Assembly: GCA_016699715.1 (NCBI GenBank)
Contig: CP065007.1
Span: 1,054,001 to 1,118,000 of the forward strand
Source: Candidatus Competibacteraceae bacterium
GTDB taxonomy: Bacteria; Pseudomonadota; Gammaproteobacteria; Competibacterales; Competibacteraceae
DNA length: 64,000 nucleotides
Direction: 5' to 3'
Shown: in pieces, positions 37,754 through 44,856 of the stretch
Position numbering within the stretch: position 1 is the first letter of the stretch
Layout: the number at the start of each line of letters is the position of its first letter
Notes under the pieces: generated by a model
The model's input: only the letters and a program-made list of their open reading frames with translations
The model's database searches: none
What the model was told of the DNA's origin: nothing
Position numbers and translations under genes: made by a program

Positions 37754-38353
37754 ATGGTTGACGGAAGTCAAGCACGTGAAGAATGGCTGGCCGAAGCTGA
37801 GCGAGCGGAAGTTATCGTATTTGATTTGGACGGAACCTTGGTGGATTCCGATCACGCCAACTTCTTGGCGTATAAGGATGCTGTGATGTGCGTTCTATCT
37901 ACACAAATAGAAATGGATTTCACTCTGGGCACCAGAATAACGCGAGAAGTACTTGAAGAGCTTATTCCGGGCATCACTGACAAACAACTTGAAGAGATTA
38001 CCTTACTTAAAGAGCGCACATATCATAAATATCTTTCAGAAACAAAGGCCAGCCCGCGACTAATTGAAATAGTTGCACGCGCCCAAGACAAAGAAGTTGT
38101 ATTGGCCACAAATAGTCGCAGATGTCGAGCGGAAATGTTACTCAACCATCACGGACTTATCGAGAAGTTCACACGGAAGATCTATAGAGACGCTGAATCT
38201 CAAAGAGATAAGTACGTGCAATTGATGGCTGAACTTCCGAAAGGAAGCATGTCCATTTTGGTGTTTGAGAATGATGAAAAGGCCATTGAGTCAGCTATTG
38301 CTTGCGGCATTGGAATTGACCAGATAATAGATGTACGCAGGATTACAAGATGA
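37754..38353 (+). CDS. HAD-superfamily phosphatase
   Basis: 199 residues. HAD motif I is VFDLDGTLVDSD, motif II VVLATNSRRCR and the acidic motif IV FENDEKAIESA, so a phosphomonoesterase or nucleotidase activity is likely; the substrate is unknown. The start ATG 37754 follows GAGGTGGAG; the in-frame sequence upstream is mini-cassette. It overlaps the next gene by 4 nt. Codon use is more AT-rich than in the chromosomal genes. Confidence 0.82.
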   Translation: MVDGSQAREEWLAEAERAEVIVFDLDGTLVDSDHANFLAYKDAVMCVLSTQIEMDFTLGTRITREVLEELIPGITDKQLEEITLLKERTYHKYLSETKASPRLIEIVARAQDKEVVLATNSRRCRAEMLLNHHGLIEKFTRKIYRDAESQRDKYVQLMAELPKGSMSILVFENDEKAIESAIACGIGIDQIIDVRRITR

Positions 38354-38973
38354 ACAAATTCATAATGGAAGCAAACCAGTTCTTGAGCCGAAATGTGCCA
38401 GGCTATTTTCATGCCGACTTTCATGGAGCGGGTCAACCAGGAAATCCGGATTTCCTGTACAAACTCAAGAATGATCCCCATCACAAATGGAGCCAACAAA
38501 ATATCAGATACGCGATCAACGATCTGAATGCGGTTCTCGGTATAGATTTCCCCGAAATTATCAAGCAGGTCGAGGCAAGCACCTTGACAGTTTGCGTCGT
38601 CCCAAGAGCTAAGGCAGAAGCTTCTTATCGTCCAGACCAGTTATTGTTTAAGGCAACGGTAGGGGAATATGCTCGTTCAACCCCCGGATTTGCAGATGGA
38701 TCGGATTTTATTATCCGGCATACGAACACCCGAACTACCCACTTGCGAAACCCTGTTGATGGATTCGAGAACGATGGTCGAATGCCCTATCGGGGCATCG
38801 CTTCAGATACCTGCAATTTTTCAGCGCATATCAGGGGGTGCGACATCTTACTCGTTGATGACATCTACACAAAAACGGTGAACATTGATGAAGATATGGT
38901 GCAAGCTTTGTTTGATAACGGGGCTAGGTCGGTAGTGTTCTACGCGATCGGTAACACGCCAAAAAGATTCTGA
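38350..38973 (+). CDS. Phosphoribosyltransferase-like protein
   Basis: 207 residues. The type I PRTase signature is at residues 165-177 (CDILLVDDIYTKTVNID), where two acidic residues followed by a small-residue loop bind PRPP. The rest does not match a standard salvage enzyme. ATGA-coupled to the HAD gene and 16 bp before the DprA-like gene. PRTase/HAD pairs occur in predicted nucleotide-signalling and stress operons; a salvage role is less likely here. Confidence 0.7.
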   Translation: MNKFIMEANQFLSRNVPGYFHADFHGAGQPGNPDFLYKLKNDPHHKWSQQNIRYAINDLNAVLGIDFPEIIKQVEASTLTVCVVPRAKAEASYRPDQLLFKATVGEYARSTPGFADGSDFIIRHTNTRTTHLRNPVDGFENDGRMPYRGIASDTCNFSAHIRGCDILLVDDIYTKTVNIDEDMVQALFDNGARSVVFYAIGNTPKRF

Positions 38974-38989
38974 GGAATGGGAAGCTAAT

Positions 38990-39964
38990 ATGAAATGTAG
39001 CGAAAACGCCATCAATGTCATGGCTGCCAGAATTTATAAAGGTATTGGACGGGCTTGGATTGTTAAAAATCTTTCAACCCCAAAGCCCGAAGAAGCTATC
39101 GTTAAGCTATTAAACCAATCCCCTAAGTCAGAGGGCACAATCACCATTGAGGACTTCAACAAGAAAAAATCGATGTTGCGAAGAATACTTTCCGAGTCAG
39201 TGGGTGCAGTTGATGGCGTTGTCGCTATTGGAGATGATGATTTCCCCGCACATCGCGGCTCCGTGAAAAATAGTGAACGCCCGATTTTTCTATTTTATAA
39301 AGGCGATCTTTCGCTGCTATCCACTAAAAGTAACAATATTGCTGTAATAGGACTGCTGAATCCCACCCAAGAGATAGAAGCGATAGAACGGAAACTTGTT
39401 GCTAACTTGGTGGCCAATGGTGCTGTAATAGTTAGTGGTCTGGCGTTGGGTTGTGACTCCATTGCTCATCTGCAAACTTTAGATTCCAAGGGAAAGACAG
39501 TTGCAATCCTCCCAAGCCCGCTAAACGATATTATGCCAGCCAAGAACAAAGATTTGGCCAAGGATATTGTCGCAAGCGGTGGATTATTAATTTCTGAGTA
39601 TCTTACCGCGCCAAAATCCAAAATGGAGCTAAGTGGCAGGTATCAAGAGCGAGATAGATTACAGGCCCTTTTTAGCAATTCAATCGTATTGTCTGCTAGT
39701 TACGCCAAGAACGATATAGGAAATGATAGCGGTTCCAGATTAGCAATGGGTTACGCCAAAGATTATTCAATACCTAGGGCAGTTATCTACGATGAAAAGC
39801 AGCACTTAAACAACCCAATGTTTGATTTAAATAGGCAACTTATTTCAGAAGAGCCTAGCATTGTGGTTTTTAGTGAAGAAAGCAGTGCAACAGCACTTCC
39901 AAAAATTCTTTGTTCAAGTACTGTCGTCATGGCTCGAAGTCCGGTCCAGCAAAGCATGATTTAG
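38990..39964 (+). CDS. DprA/Smf-like SLOG-domain protein
   Basis: 324 residues. The central Rossmann-like SLOG domain has IAVIGLLNPTQE, VSGLALGCDSIAHLQ, VAILPSP and LISEYLTAPK...RYQERDRLQALFS, matching the DprA/Smf core. The classic DprA C-terminal winged helix is not evident and the N-terminal 110 residues are unlike DprA. With HAD and PRTase partners it probably senses or makes a nucleotide rather than loading RecA. The stop is 12 nt before attC R''. Confidence 0.7.
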   Translation: MKCSENAINVMAARIYKGIGRAWIVKNLSTPKPEEAIVKLLNQSPKSEGTITIEDFNKKKSMLRRILSESVGAVDGVVAIGDDDFPAHRGSVKNSERPIFLFYKGDLSLLSTKSNNIAVIGLLNPTQEIEAIERKLVANLVANGAVIVSGLALGCDSIAHLQTLDSKGKTVAILPSPLNDIMPAKNKDLAKDIVASGGLLISEYLTAPKSKMELSGRYQERDRLQALFSNSIVLSASYAKNDIGNDSGSRLAMGYAKDYSIPRAVIYDEKQHLNNPMFDLNRQLISEEPSIVVFSEESSATALPKILCSSTVVMARSPVQQSMI

Positions 39965-39976
39965 CACGGACGTAAA

Positions 39977-40046
39977 ATTCGCATAACAAGGCGCTGCTGT
40001 CGGACAAATTTTCCGCTGCGCTCCAAATTTGCCGCAGAGCGCGGCG
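39977..40046 (+). other. attC site of cassette 1
   Basis: R'' ATTCGCATAACAAGGCGCTG, central palindrome CGGACAAATTTTCCG / AAATTTGCCG, then GAGCGCGGCG with the core G at 40046. Followed by TT of mini-cassette C, not by a gene. Confidence 0.8.
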
Positions 40047-40198
40047 TTTCGCGGACGCTTCGCGCCCGCGAAACGGGGCGGCGGATTGCAATCCGCATGG
40101 CTGCTTGGCGCTCCGCGCCGCACAACCACGCGGATCAAGCCGACATCGGCCGTTAAAGCCTTCGGCTTTTCCGCCCTCGCGGCTTATCCGCCGCCCCG
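40047..40198 (+). repeat. ORF-less mini-cassette, copy C (152 bp)
   Basis: Full unit with perfect outer arms GGGGCGGCGGAT / ATCCGCCGCCCC and the start-facing GTTTCGCGG / CCGCGAAAC. Differs from copies A and B at only a few positions. Confidence 0.8.
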
Positions 40199-40234
40199 TT
40201 ATGCGTGTCTGCCACCAAATTAAGGGGTTCTCAG

Positions 40235-40987
40235 ATGAATCAGATGACACAAAGCATATTTAAGATGTATTCGACCCTAGAACTAGGGAAGAATAAAATA
40301 TGCCAAGAATGTAAAAAAGAAAATACAAATGGGTTTTCAAAGCCTATTTCAGTGTGGCATGTTGGGGATAAATTTCACGATAACAATTATAAAGTGCTTT
40401 TTGTTGGAAAAGTAGCTAGAGGAGAGCTATATCCAAATGTTAATGATTATGAAAGGCATGGAATTATTGATGCTACTGCATTTGGAAAAGACTCATTATC
40501 TAACCCTTTTTCTGCATTTTGGAATTACACAAGAGAAATCTCTGTAAGACTTTTTGGTCAAAAAGATGCTATAGATAATATCGCAATGACTAATTTAATA
40601 AAATGTAACAACGCTATGGATGATGAGGGTAGGAACTCTGATGGAACTACGAGTGATTATACGACTGTTCTCATGAAAAATAATTGTCTTAAAAAGATTG
40701 GAGTTTTTTGGAAGGAAATTGATGTTCTTATGCCAAAAAATATAGTTGTTTATTCCCATTACGAATATGATGACTATTTGCGTCATCCGAATAGTGTCCA
40801 AACACAGAAAGAAGTCACAAATCAACCGAGAACTATAGGCCAGAAGAAAATGAGATGGTGGGATAGAGAATTAGTGATGCATGATGGTAGAACTGTACGC
40901 TTGCTTGTAGTATCGCATCCTCAGTATTTATTAAAAGATGATTTTGTAAATAAAATTGTTTCGTGGATAAAAAATCAACCCGTCTAA
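40235..40987 (+). CDS. Uracil-DNA-glycosylase-like protein
   Basis: 250 residues from ATG 40235 (AAGGGG before it). A CxxC pair (CQECKKEN) is near the N terminus. The core resembles the UDG fold: LFVGKVARGE as a motif-1-like loop, NPFSAFWNYTREI, IAMTNLIKC, and LLVVSHPQYL as the motif-2-like His-Pro loop. The catalytic Asp/His arrangement differs from classic UDG, so base removal is not certain. GC content is strikingly low. The TAA is inside attC R'' (GTC TAA C). Confidence 0.6.
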   Translation: MNQMTQSIFKMYSTLELGKNKICQECKKENTNGFSKPISVWHVGDKFHDNNYKVLFVGKVARGELYPNVNDYERHGIIDATAFGKDSLSNPFSAFWNYTREISVRLFGQKDAIDNIAMTNLIKCNNAMDDEGRNSDGTTSDYTTVLMKNNCLKKIGVFWKEIDVLMPKNIVVYSHYEYDDYLRHPNSVQTQKEVTNQPRTIGQKKMRWWDRELVMHDGRTVRLLVVSHPQYLLKDDFVNKIVSWIKNQPV

Positions 40988-41035
40988 CTGGGGCTTGCAC
41001 CTGACCCCGCGACGCGGGGCAGGTGAAGCAGGGCG
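40982..41035 (+). other. attC site of cassette 2
   Basis: R'' GTCTAAC, then an almost perfect hairpin CACCTGACCCCGCG / CGCGGGGCAGGTG (40999-41024) and GCAGGGCG with the core G. Short attC of about 54 bp. Confidence 0.8.
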
Positions 41036-41186
41036 TTTCGCGGACGCTTCGCGCCCGCGAAACGGGGCGGCGGATTGCAATCCGCTGGTTGCTTGGTGCT
41101 TCGCGCCGCACCACCACGCGGATCAAGCCGACATCAGCCGTCAACGCCTTCGGCGTTTCCATCCTCGCGGCTTATCCGCCGCCCCG
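41036..41186 (+). repeat. ORF-less mini-cassette, copy D (151 bp)
   Basis: Same unit and same arms as copies B and C, with several internal changes (GGTGCTTCGCGCCGCACC, AACGCCTTCGGCGTT) that keep the small hairpins paired. Confidence 0.8.
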
Positions 41187-41243
41187 TTATGCGAGGCAAC
41201 ATCTAGCTCTTTTATGTAACAAATGAATGAGAAATAGAAAGCA

Positions 41244-41510
41244 ATGCCCACAATATCAATGTTCTATGGAATTATCATTCGGATGTATTTTGCACCGAAT
41301 GAACATCCACCGCCACATTTTCATGTCTATTATGCTGAGTTCAAGGCAACCGTTGATATACGTACTTGTGAAATCATGGAAGGAAATATACCAAAGAAAC
41401 AAACCAAGTTGGTCCTTGCCTGGGCCGAATTACATCAAGATGAATTGATGGCCGATTGGAATCTTGTAATGAATGGTGAAGAACCATTTAAAATACAACC
41501 CCTTCAATGA
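41244..41510 (+). CDS. DUF4160 protein (probable toxin-like partner)
   Basis: 88 residues with the DUF4160 signature: IRMYFAPNEHPPPHFHVYYAEFKATVDI followed by LAWAELHQDELMADWNL. Genes of this family are nearly always followed by DUF2442 genes, as here, and the pair behaves like a toxin-antitoxin module in predictions. Low GC. Confidence 0.85.
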   Translation: MPTISMFYGIIIRMYFAPNEHPPPHFHVYYAEFKATVDIRTCEIMEGNIPKKQTKLVLAWAELHQDELMADWNLVMNGEEPFKIQPLQ

Positions 41511-41520
41511 GAATCAAGTC

Positions 41521-41775
41521 ATGTATCCTTCAGTGATTAAAGTAGAAGCAAAGGAAAATTATCAGATTTACATTGAATTTGATAATAATGAGTGTGGCGT
41601 ATTAAATATGGAGCCTTATCTAGATTTTGGTGTGTTTAGAAAAATTCGTGATAGAAACGTATTTTCTAAAGTAAGGGTTTCATTTGACACCATTGAATGG
41701 TCTGATGGTATTGATCTAGATCCACAGTTTGTATATGAAAAATGCGATAAAGAAAAGCGCATAACAAAAGTATAA
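41521..41775 (+). CDS. DUF2442 protein (probable antitoxin-like partner)
   Basis: 84 residues from ATG 41521, 10 nt after the DUF4160 stop; an ATG at 41473 would overlap that gene. DUF2442 features: VIKVEAKENYQIYIEFDNNECGVLNM and WSDGIDLDPQFVYEK. The gene ends inside the attC site, ten nt past R''. Confidence 0.83.
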   Translation: MYPSVIKVEAKENYQIYIEFDNNECGVLNMEPYLDFGVFRKIRDRNVFSKVRVSFDTIEWSDGIDLDPQFVYEKCDKEKRITKV

Positions 41776-41839
41776 ACTCGGACCCTGTAAAGCCGCACTC
41801 GTTTCTCGTGCAACTTTACAGGGCCGGTTATGTTTGCCG
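41758..41839 (+). other. attC site of cassette 3
   Basis: R'' CGCATAAC; L''-like AAAAGTATAA opposes TTATGTTTG; central hairpin GACCCTGTAAAG / CTTTACAGGGCC (41781-41826, one unpaired A). Core G at 41839. Confidence 0.75.
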
Positions 41840-41991
41840 TTGTCGCGGACGCTTCGCGCCCGCGAAACGGGGCGACGGATGGGCATCCGCTGGTTGTATG
41901 GCGCTCCGCGCCGCACAAGCACGCGGATCAAGCCGACATCGGCCGTCAAAGCCTTCGGCTTTTCCGCCCTCGCGGCTTATCCGCCGCCCCG
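41840..41991 (+). repeat. ORF-less mini-cassette, copy E (152 bp)
   Basis: Sub-type with GGGGCGACGGATGGGCATCC in the left arm and an unchanged right arm ATCCGCCGCCCC. Its start TTGTCGCGG has one extra base relative to copies B-D. Shares the left-arm and TTGTATGG changes with copy F. Confidence 0.78.
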
Positions 41992-42044
41992 TTAGCTTTC
42001 CGAATGTTCCTCGGTACGAGACAATTGGGTCTTGGAGAACCTAA

Positions 42045-43100
42045 ATGAACATAATTGATCTTTTTTCCGGGCCTGGCGGGCTCTCTTTGGGACTCCGTCG
42101 TTCCGGGCTTAATGTGATCGCAAATGTAGAGCTTAATCGGGATGCGATGGATACTTATGCCAGCCATGACGCAAGTGCCATCCATTTCAACGAAGATGTG
42201 CGGGGAATTTCATTTAGCCAGTTTCTGGGAAAAGTTGATATTGTCGTTGGCGGCCCCCCCTGTCAGCCTTTTTCTATAGGCGGGCTTCGGAAAGGAAAGG
42301 CTGATGAAAGGGATATGATTCCTGAATTCATACGGTGCCTCAAAGAAGTTCAGCCAGAAGCATTTCTTATAGAAAATGTCCCTGGGCTAATTTATAAGAA
42401 GTCTCGACCATATTTTGATTCAGTATTGTCTCAATTATCTCAGTGTGGCTATAGACTCAACTGGGCTGTCTTAAATTCGGCAGATTACGGAGTGCCGCAG
42501 AAACGAAAGCGGCTCATAGTGATGGGAGCCCGTAGTATTCAGCTTCGGTTTCCAGTGCCATCTCATGGCCCCGGTACTGATATGCCGCATGTAAGTGCTT
42601 TAGATGTATTAGGGAAGCAGCTAATTGGTAAAAGCCCCAATTGCCCCGTTAAGTTCGCAAAATATCCTGATTTACGGCCAAGCCCTTATGCTGGTCATGT
42701 CTACAATGGAGGAGGCCGTCCTATTGATCCGAATGGGCCATGCCACACAATTCTCGCCTCATCTGGCGGCTATAAGACTCACTGGATTGATACAGAGAAT
42801 GTTGCACCGGAATATCACGCTCATCTTCGCTCGGGAGGAGCCCCTTGGGAAGGCGAGGTTCCTGGAGCCAGACGTTTAAGTGTTGAAGAATGTGCAATTA
42901 TTCAGACGTTTCCTAGAGAATTAGTATTTGCCGGGCAACGATCTGCGCAATACAAACAAGTTGGAGATGCCGTGCCTCCTGACCTCGCCTTTGTTCTTGG
43001 AAGATCTCTTTACTTTCAGCTCAATGGCAAGTCCGACACAATTCGCTACCTTGACGACATTAAGGGTGCGCAGCCTATCCAAACTGAGTTTGTATTGTGA
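42045..43100 (+). CDS. DNA (cytosine-5-)-methyltransferase
   Basis: 351 residues with the m5C motifs in order: I DLFSGPGGLSLG, IV GGPPCQPFS (catalytic Cys), VI ENVPGL, VIII QKRKRLIVMGAR, and X QVGDAVPP near the C terminus. The target-recognition region (about residues 190-275) is short. It should protect the sequence cut by the downstream enzyme. The GTGA overlap with the next gene couples their translation. Confidence 0.95.
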   Translation: MNIIDLFSGPGGLSLGLRRSGLNVIANVELNRDAMDTYASHDASAIHFNEDVRGISFSQFLGKVDIVVGGPPCQPFSIGGLRKGKADERDMIPEFIRCLKEVQPEAFLIENVPGLIYKKSRPYFDSVLSQLSQCGYRLNWAVLNSADYGVPQKRKRLIVMGARSIQLRFPVPSHGPGTDMPHVSALDVLGKQLIGKSPNCPVKFAKYPDLRPSPYAGHVYNGGGRPIDPNGPCHTILASSGGYKTHWIDTENVAPEYHAHLRSGGAPWEGEVPGARRLSVEECAIIQTFPRELVFAGQRSAQYKQVGDAVPPDLAFVLGRSLYFQLNGKSDTIRYLDDIKGAQPIQTEFVL

Positions 43101-44155
43101 GAAACGAGAATATCGAAAAAGCAGCGCGGTTGTTAATTGAGCTTGTCGATAACTTGACTGACGGGGAATCACTTGGCGCTCCGGCGTCATCAAAGATAAG
43201 AAATATTTTTGATAATCATGTCGAATCTCATGGAGGTAGCGTTAGGCTTGCATGTGCGTTTCTTGCTGCTTACTCCGTCATTGACAGCGATTGGGATTTT
43301 TCCTCGGTGCCGACGGGCGTAAGAGGAAAGTACGGAGATAAGCTTTTAGCCGGTGAATTAACATTCCGGCATGTCACATTCCATAAAAGTATAACAGCAT
43401 TCGGCGAGAACTTGGGTTGGAAAGGAGCTGTTCGTCAGTTCGATCTTTCAAAAGATACTCGCTTTTCAGAATTCTTGTCCGACTTAAAATCGCTTTCCGA
43501 ACAAGATCGGAAGTCGTTGGTGAATCACATTGCATGGAGATTGCAGTCTTCTCGGGTTGTTCCTCAGGCGCTTCCTCCACTTCCTTCAAGCTACCTCTCA
43601 TATGCACGCAGTCTGTATCTTTGTGAGAAGCTAATTGCAATTCCATCAGAAGGCCATATCCAGCAATTTCTTGTGGCAGCATTTATTGAAGTGCACCGCA
43701 AACGCTTTGGTCATCGAGTTGTTACTCATCATCCACATGCATCTGATAAGTTTGATGGAACAAAGGGGGATATTGAGGAGTTCAGGGATCATGATCTCGT
43801 CGCGGCTTATGAAGTTACGGTCAGAGATGACTGGAAAAATAGACTTGCTGATTTCGGAAAAAAAGTTTCAGAAGGTGGCCTGCCAAAATATGTCATATTT
43901 GCATCGAATGTCCGCAGTGATTCTGAACTACACCCGGCTGCAAAGTTGATTGAATTTGTTGAACGACTTTCTTTCGATTTGGCGATTGTTGACCTTACAG
44001 ATTTCTTTTCTGTTTTCTGCACTGAGCTTCACCGAGAGGAAATTGGTGAGGCGTTCAATAGAGCGTATGAACTGCTGTCTGACCCGAGGCTTTGTGGTCG
44101 AGATGATCTTATTAAGAAATACCGTGCGGTAACGGATGAGTGGCTAGAAAGCTAA
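43097..44155 (+). CDS. Type II restriction endonuclease, SacI-family-like
   Basis: 352 residues from a GTG overlapping the methyltransferase stop. Residues 205-265 contain QFLVAAFIEVHRKRFG, THHPHASDKFDGTKGDIEEF and AAYEVTVRDDWKNRLADF, which hold a D...E-x-T/K-like nuclease core and recall the SacI family. Family placement is from memory; the role as the restriction partner follows from gene order. SacI cuts GAGCTC, but the specificity here is not predictable. The TAA lies inside attC R''. Confidence 0.7.
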   Translation: MRNENIEKAARLLIELVDNLTDGESLGAPASSKIRNIFDNHVESHGGSVRLACAFLAAYSVIDSDWDFSSVPTGVRGKYGDKLLAGELTFRHVTFHKSITAFGENLGWKGAVRQFDLSKDTRFSEFLSDLKSLSEQDRKSLVNHIAWRLQSSRVVPQALPPLPSSYLSYARSLYLCEKLIAIPSEGHIQQFLVAAFIEVHRKRFGHRVVTHHPHASDKFDGTKGDIEEFRDHDLVAAYEVTVRDDWKNRLADFGKKVSEGGLPKYVIFASNVRSDSELHPAAKLIEFVERLSFDLAIVDLTDFFSVFCTELHREEIGEAFNRAYELLSDPRLCGRDDLIKKYRAVTDEWLES

Positions 44156-44216
44156 CAAGGCGCTGCACACGGATGGCAATTCCGCCGCGCTCCATTGCCG
44201 CCGGTGAGCTTGGTCA
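44147..44216 (+). other. attC site of cassette 4, with altered core
   Basis: R'' GAAAGCTAACAAGGCGCTG, central palindrome GGATGGCAATTCCG / CATTGCCGCC. The core reads CA/TT instead of CG/TT at 44215-44218, so the G at the recombination point is replaced by A. Confidence 0.7.
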
Positions 44217-44360
44217 TTTCGCGGACGCTTCGCGCCCGCGACAACGGGGCGACGGATAGGCATCCGCTGGTTGTATGGCGCTCCGCGCCGCACAAGCACG
44301 CGGATCAACGATCAACCGGGCTTCGCCCGTCCAAAACTGCGTTTTGTCCGGGTTCGCCGG
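44217..44360 (+). repeat. ORF-less mini-cassette, copy F (divergent, 144 bp)
   Basis: The left 90 bp match copy E (GGGGCGACGGAT, GGTTGTATGGCGCTCCGCGCC). From about 44308 the sequence is different (GATCAACCGGGCTTCGCCCG ... GTCCGGGTTCGCCGG) and the right arm ATCCGCCGCCCC is missing. Core G at 44360. It looks like a hybrid with another attC. Confidence 0.65.
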
Positions 44361-44834
44361 TTAAGGAGTCAGCATGAATAATCCCGTTGGATGGTTTGAG
44401 ATCTATGTTGAGGATTTGGGTCGCGCGAAAGCGTTCTATGAAACAGTCTTCGATTTACAACTCTCAGAGCTGGAAAATGCTGAGATAGAGATGTTAGCAT
44501 TTCCAATGCGGCCAGAAGGTTATAGCGCGCCTGTAGCATTAGTAAGAATGCCTGGTTTTTCTGTGGGTGCCAACAGTGTAATTATTTACTTTAGTTACTT
44601 TTATTGCGGGGTTGAGGCTATAAAAACCAAGAATGCTGGAGGCCAGATTCATAAAGAAAAAATATCTATTGGGCAATACGGGTTTATTGTGCTCATAGCA
44701 GATATGGAAGGAAATATGGTTGGCTTGCATTCTATGCAATAGAGAAATATCTGTTTCCGTGTCCCCATGTGCATGGCCTAACAAAATGCTTAACAGCAGA
44801 TCGCCCGTAAGCGCCCAACTGCTGAATTTCATCA
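44361..44834 (+). mobile_element. Integron gene cassette 5 (474 bp)
   Basis: Begins TTAAGGAG after the core G at 44360 and ends at the attC at 44775-44842. One VOC-family gene. No mini-cassette follows it. Confidence 0.6.
44374..44742 (+). CDS. VOC (glyoxalase/dioxygenase-like) family protein
   Basis: 122 residues with the vicinal-oxygen-chelate pattern: GWFEIYVEDLGRAKAFYETVF at the N terminus and IADMEGNMVGLHSM at the C terminus. Cassette-borne VOC proteins of this type are common; many bind small molecules such as antibiotics, but no substrate is implied here. The start ATG follows AAGGAG, a good ribosome-binding site made by the cassette start itself. Confidence 0.85.
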   Translation: MNNPVGWFEIYVEDLGRAKAFYETVFDLQLSELENAEIEMLAFPMRPEGYSAPVALVRMPGFSVGANSVIIYFSYFYCGVEAIKTKNAGGQIHKEKISIGQYGFIVLIADMEGNMVGLHSMQ

Positions 44835-44842
44835 TTAGACCC
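44775..44842 (+). other. attC-like site after cassette 5
   Basis: GGCCTAACAAAATGC opposes ATTTCATCATTAGACC around the hairpin CAGCAG ... CTGCTG. R' reads ATTAGAC, again with A where the core G is expected. Confidence 0.6.
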
Positions 44843-44856
44843 TCTGTAAAGCAACA

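Larger units (their letters stand above)
37734..40046 (+). mobile_element. Integron gene cassette 1 (three genes, 2313 bp)
   Basis: Starts TTATGCGAAT and ends at its attC core. The start GTTATGCGAAT (with the core G) is exactly complementary over 11 bp to ATTCGCATAAC of R'' (39977-39987), the defining feature of a cassette's own ends. It is unusually long and carries an operon of three genes rather than one. Confidence 0.8.
40199..41035 (+). mobile_element. Integron gene cassette 2 (837 bp)
   Basis: Starts TTATGCGTG and ends at the attC core G at 41035. One AT-rich gene. Its start and R'' (GTCTAAC) are only partly complementary, unlike the other cassettes. Confidence 0.72.
41187..41839 (+). 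mobile_element. Integron gene cassette 3 (toxin-antitoxin-like, 653 bp)
   Basis: Starts TTATGCGA and ends at the core G at 41839. GTTATGCG at the start is complementary to CGCATAAC (41758-41765). It carries two small genes, DUF4160 and DUF2442. Confidence 0.78.
41992..44216 (+). mobile_element. Integron gene cassette 4 (restriction-modification, 2225 bp)
   Basis: Starts TTAGCTTTC and ends at the attC core at 44216. GTTAGCTTTC is exactly complementary to GAAAGCTAAC (44147-44156). Carries a complete methyltransferase-endonuclease pair. Confidence 0.8.

Noticed and set aside
37583..41991. Mini-cassettes as IS1111-attC-type insertions or MITEs
   Set aside because: No target duplication or subterminal inverted repeats were seen. 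Both ends coincide with the integron core and have attC-type arms. Not fully excluded.
37583..44360. CRISPR array
   Set aside because: The repeats are 150 bp, palindrome-rich and separated by whole genes, and no cas genes are present.
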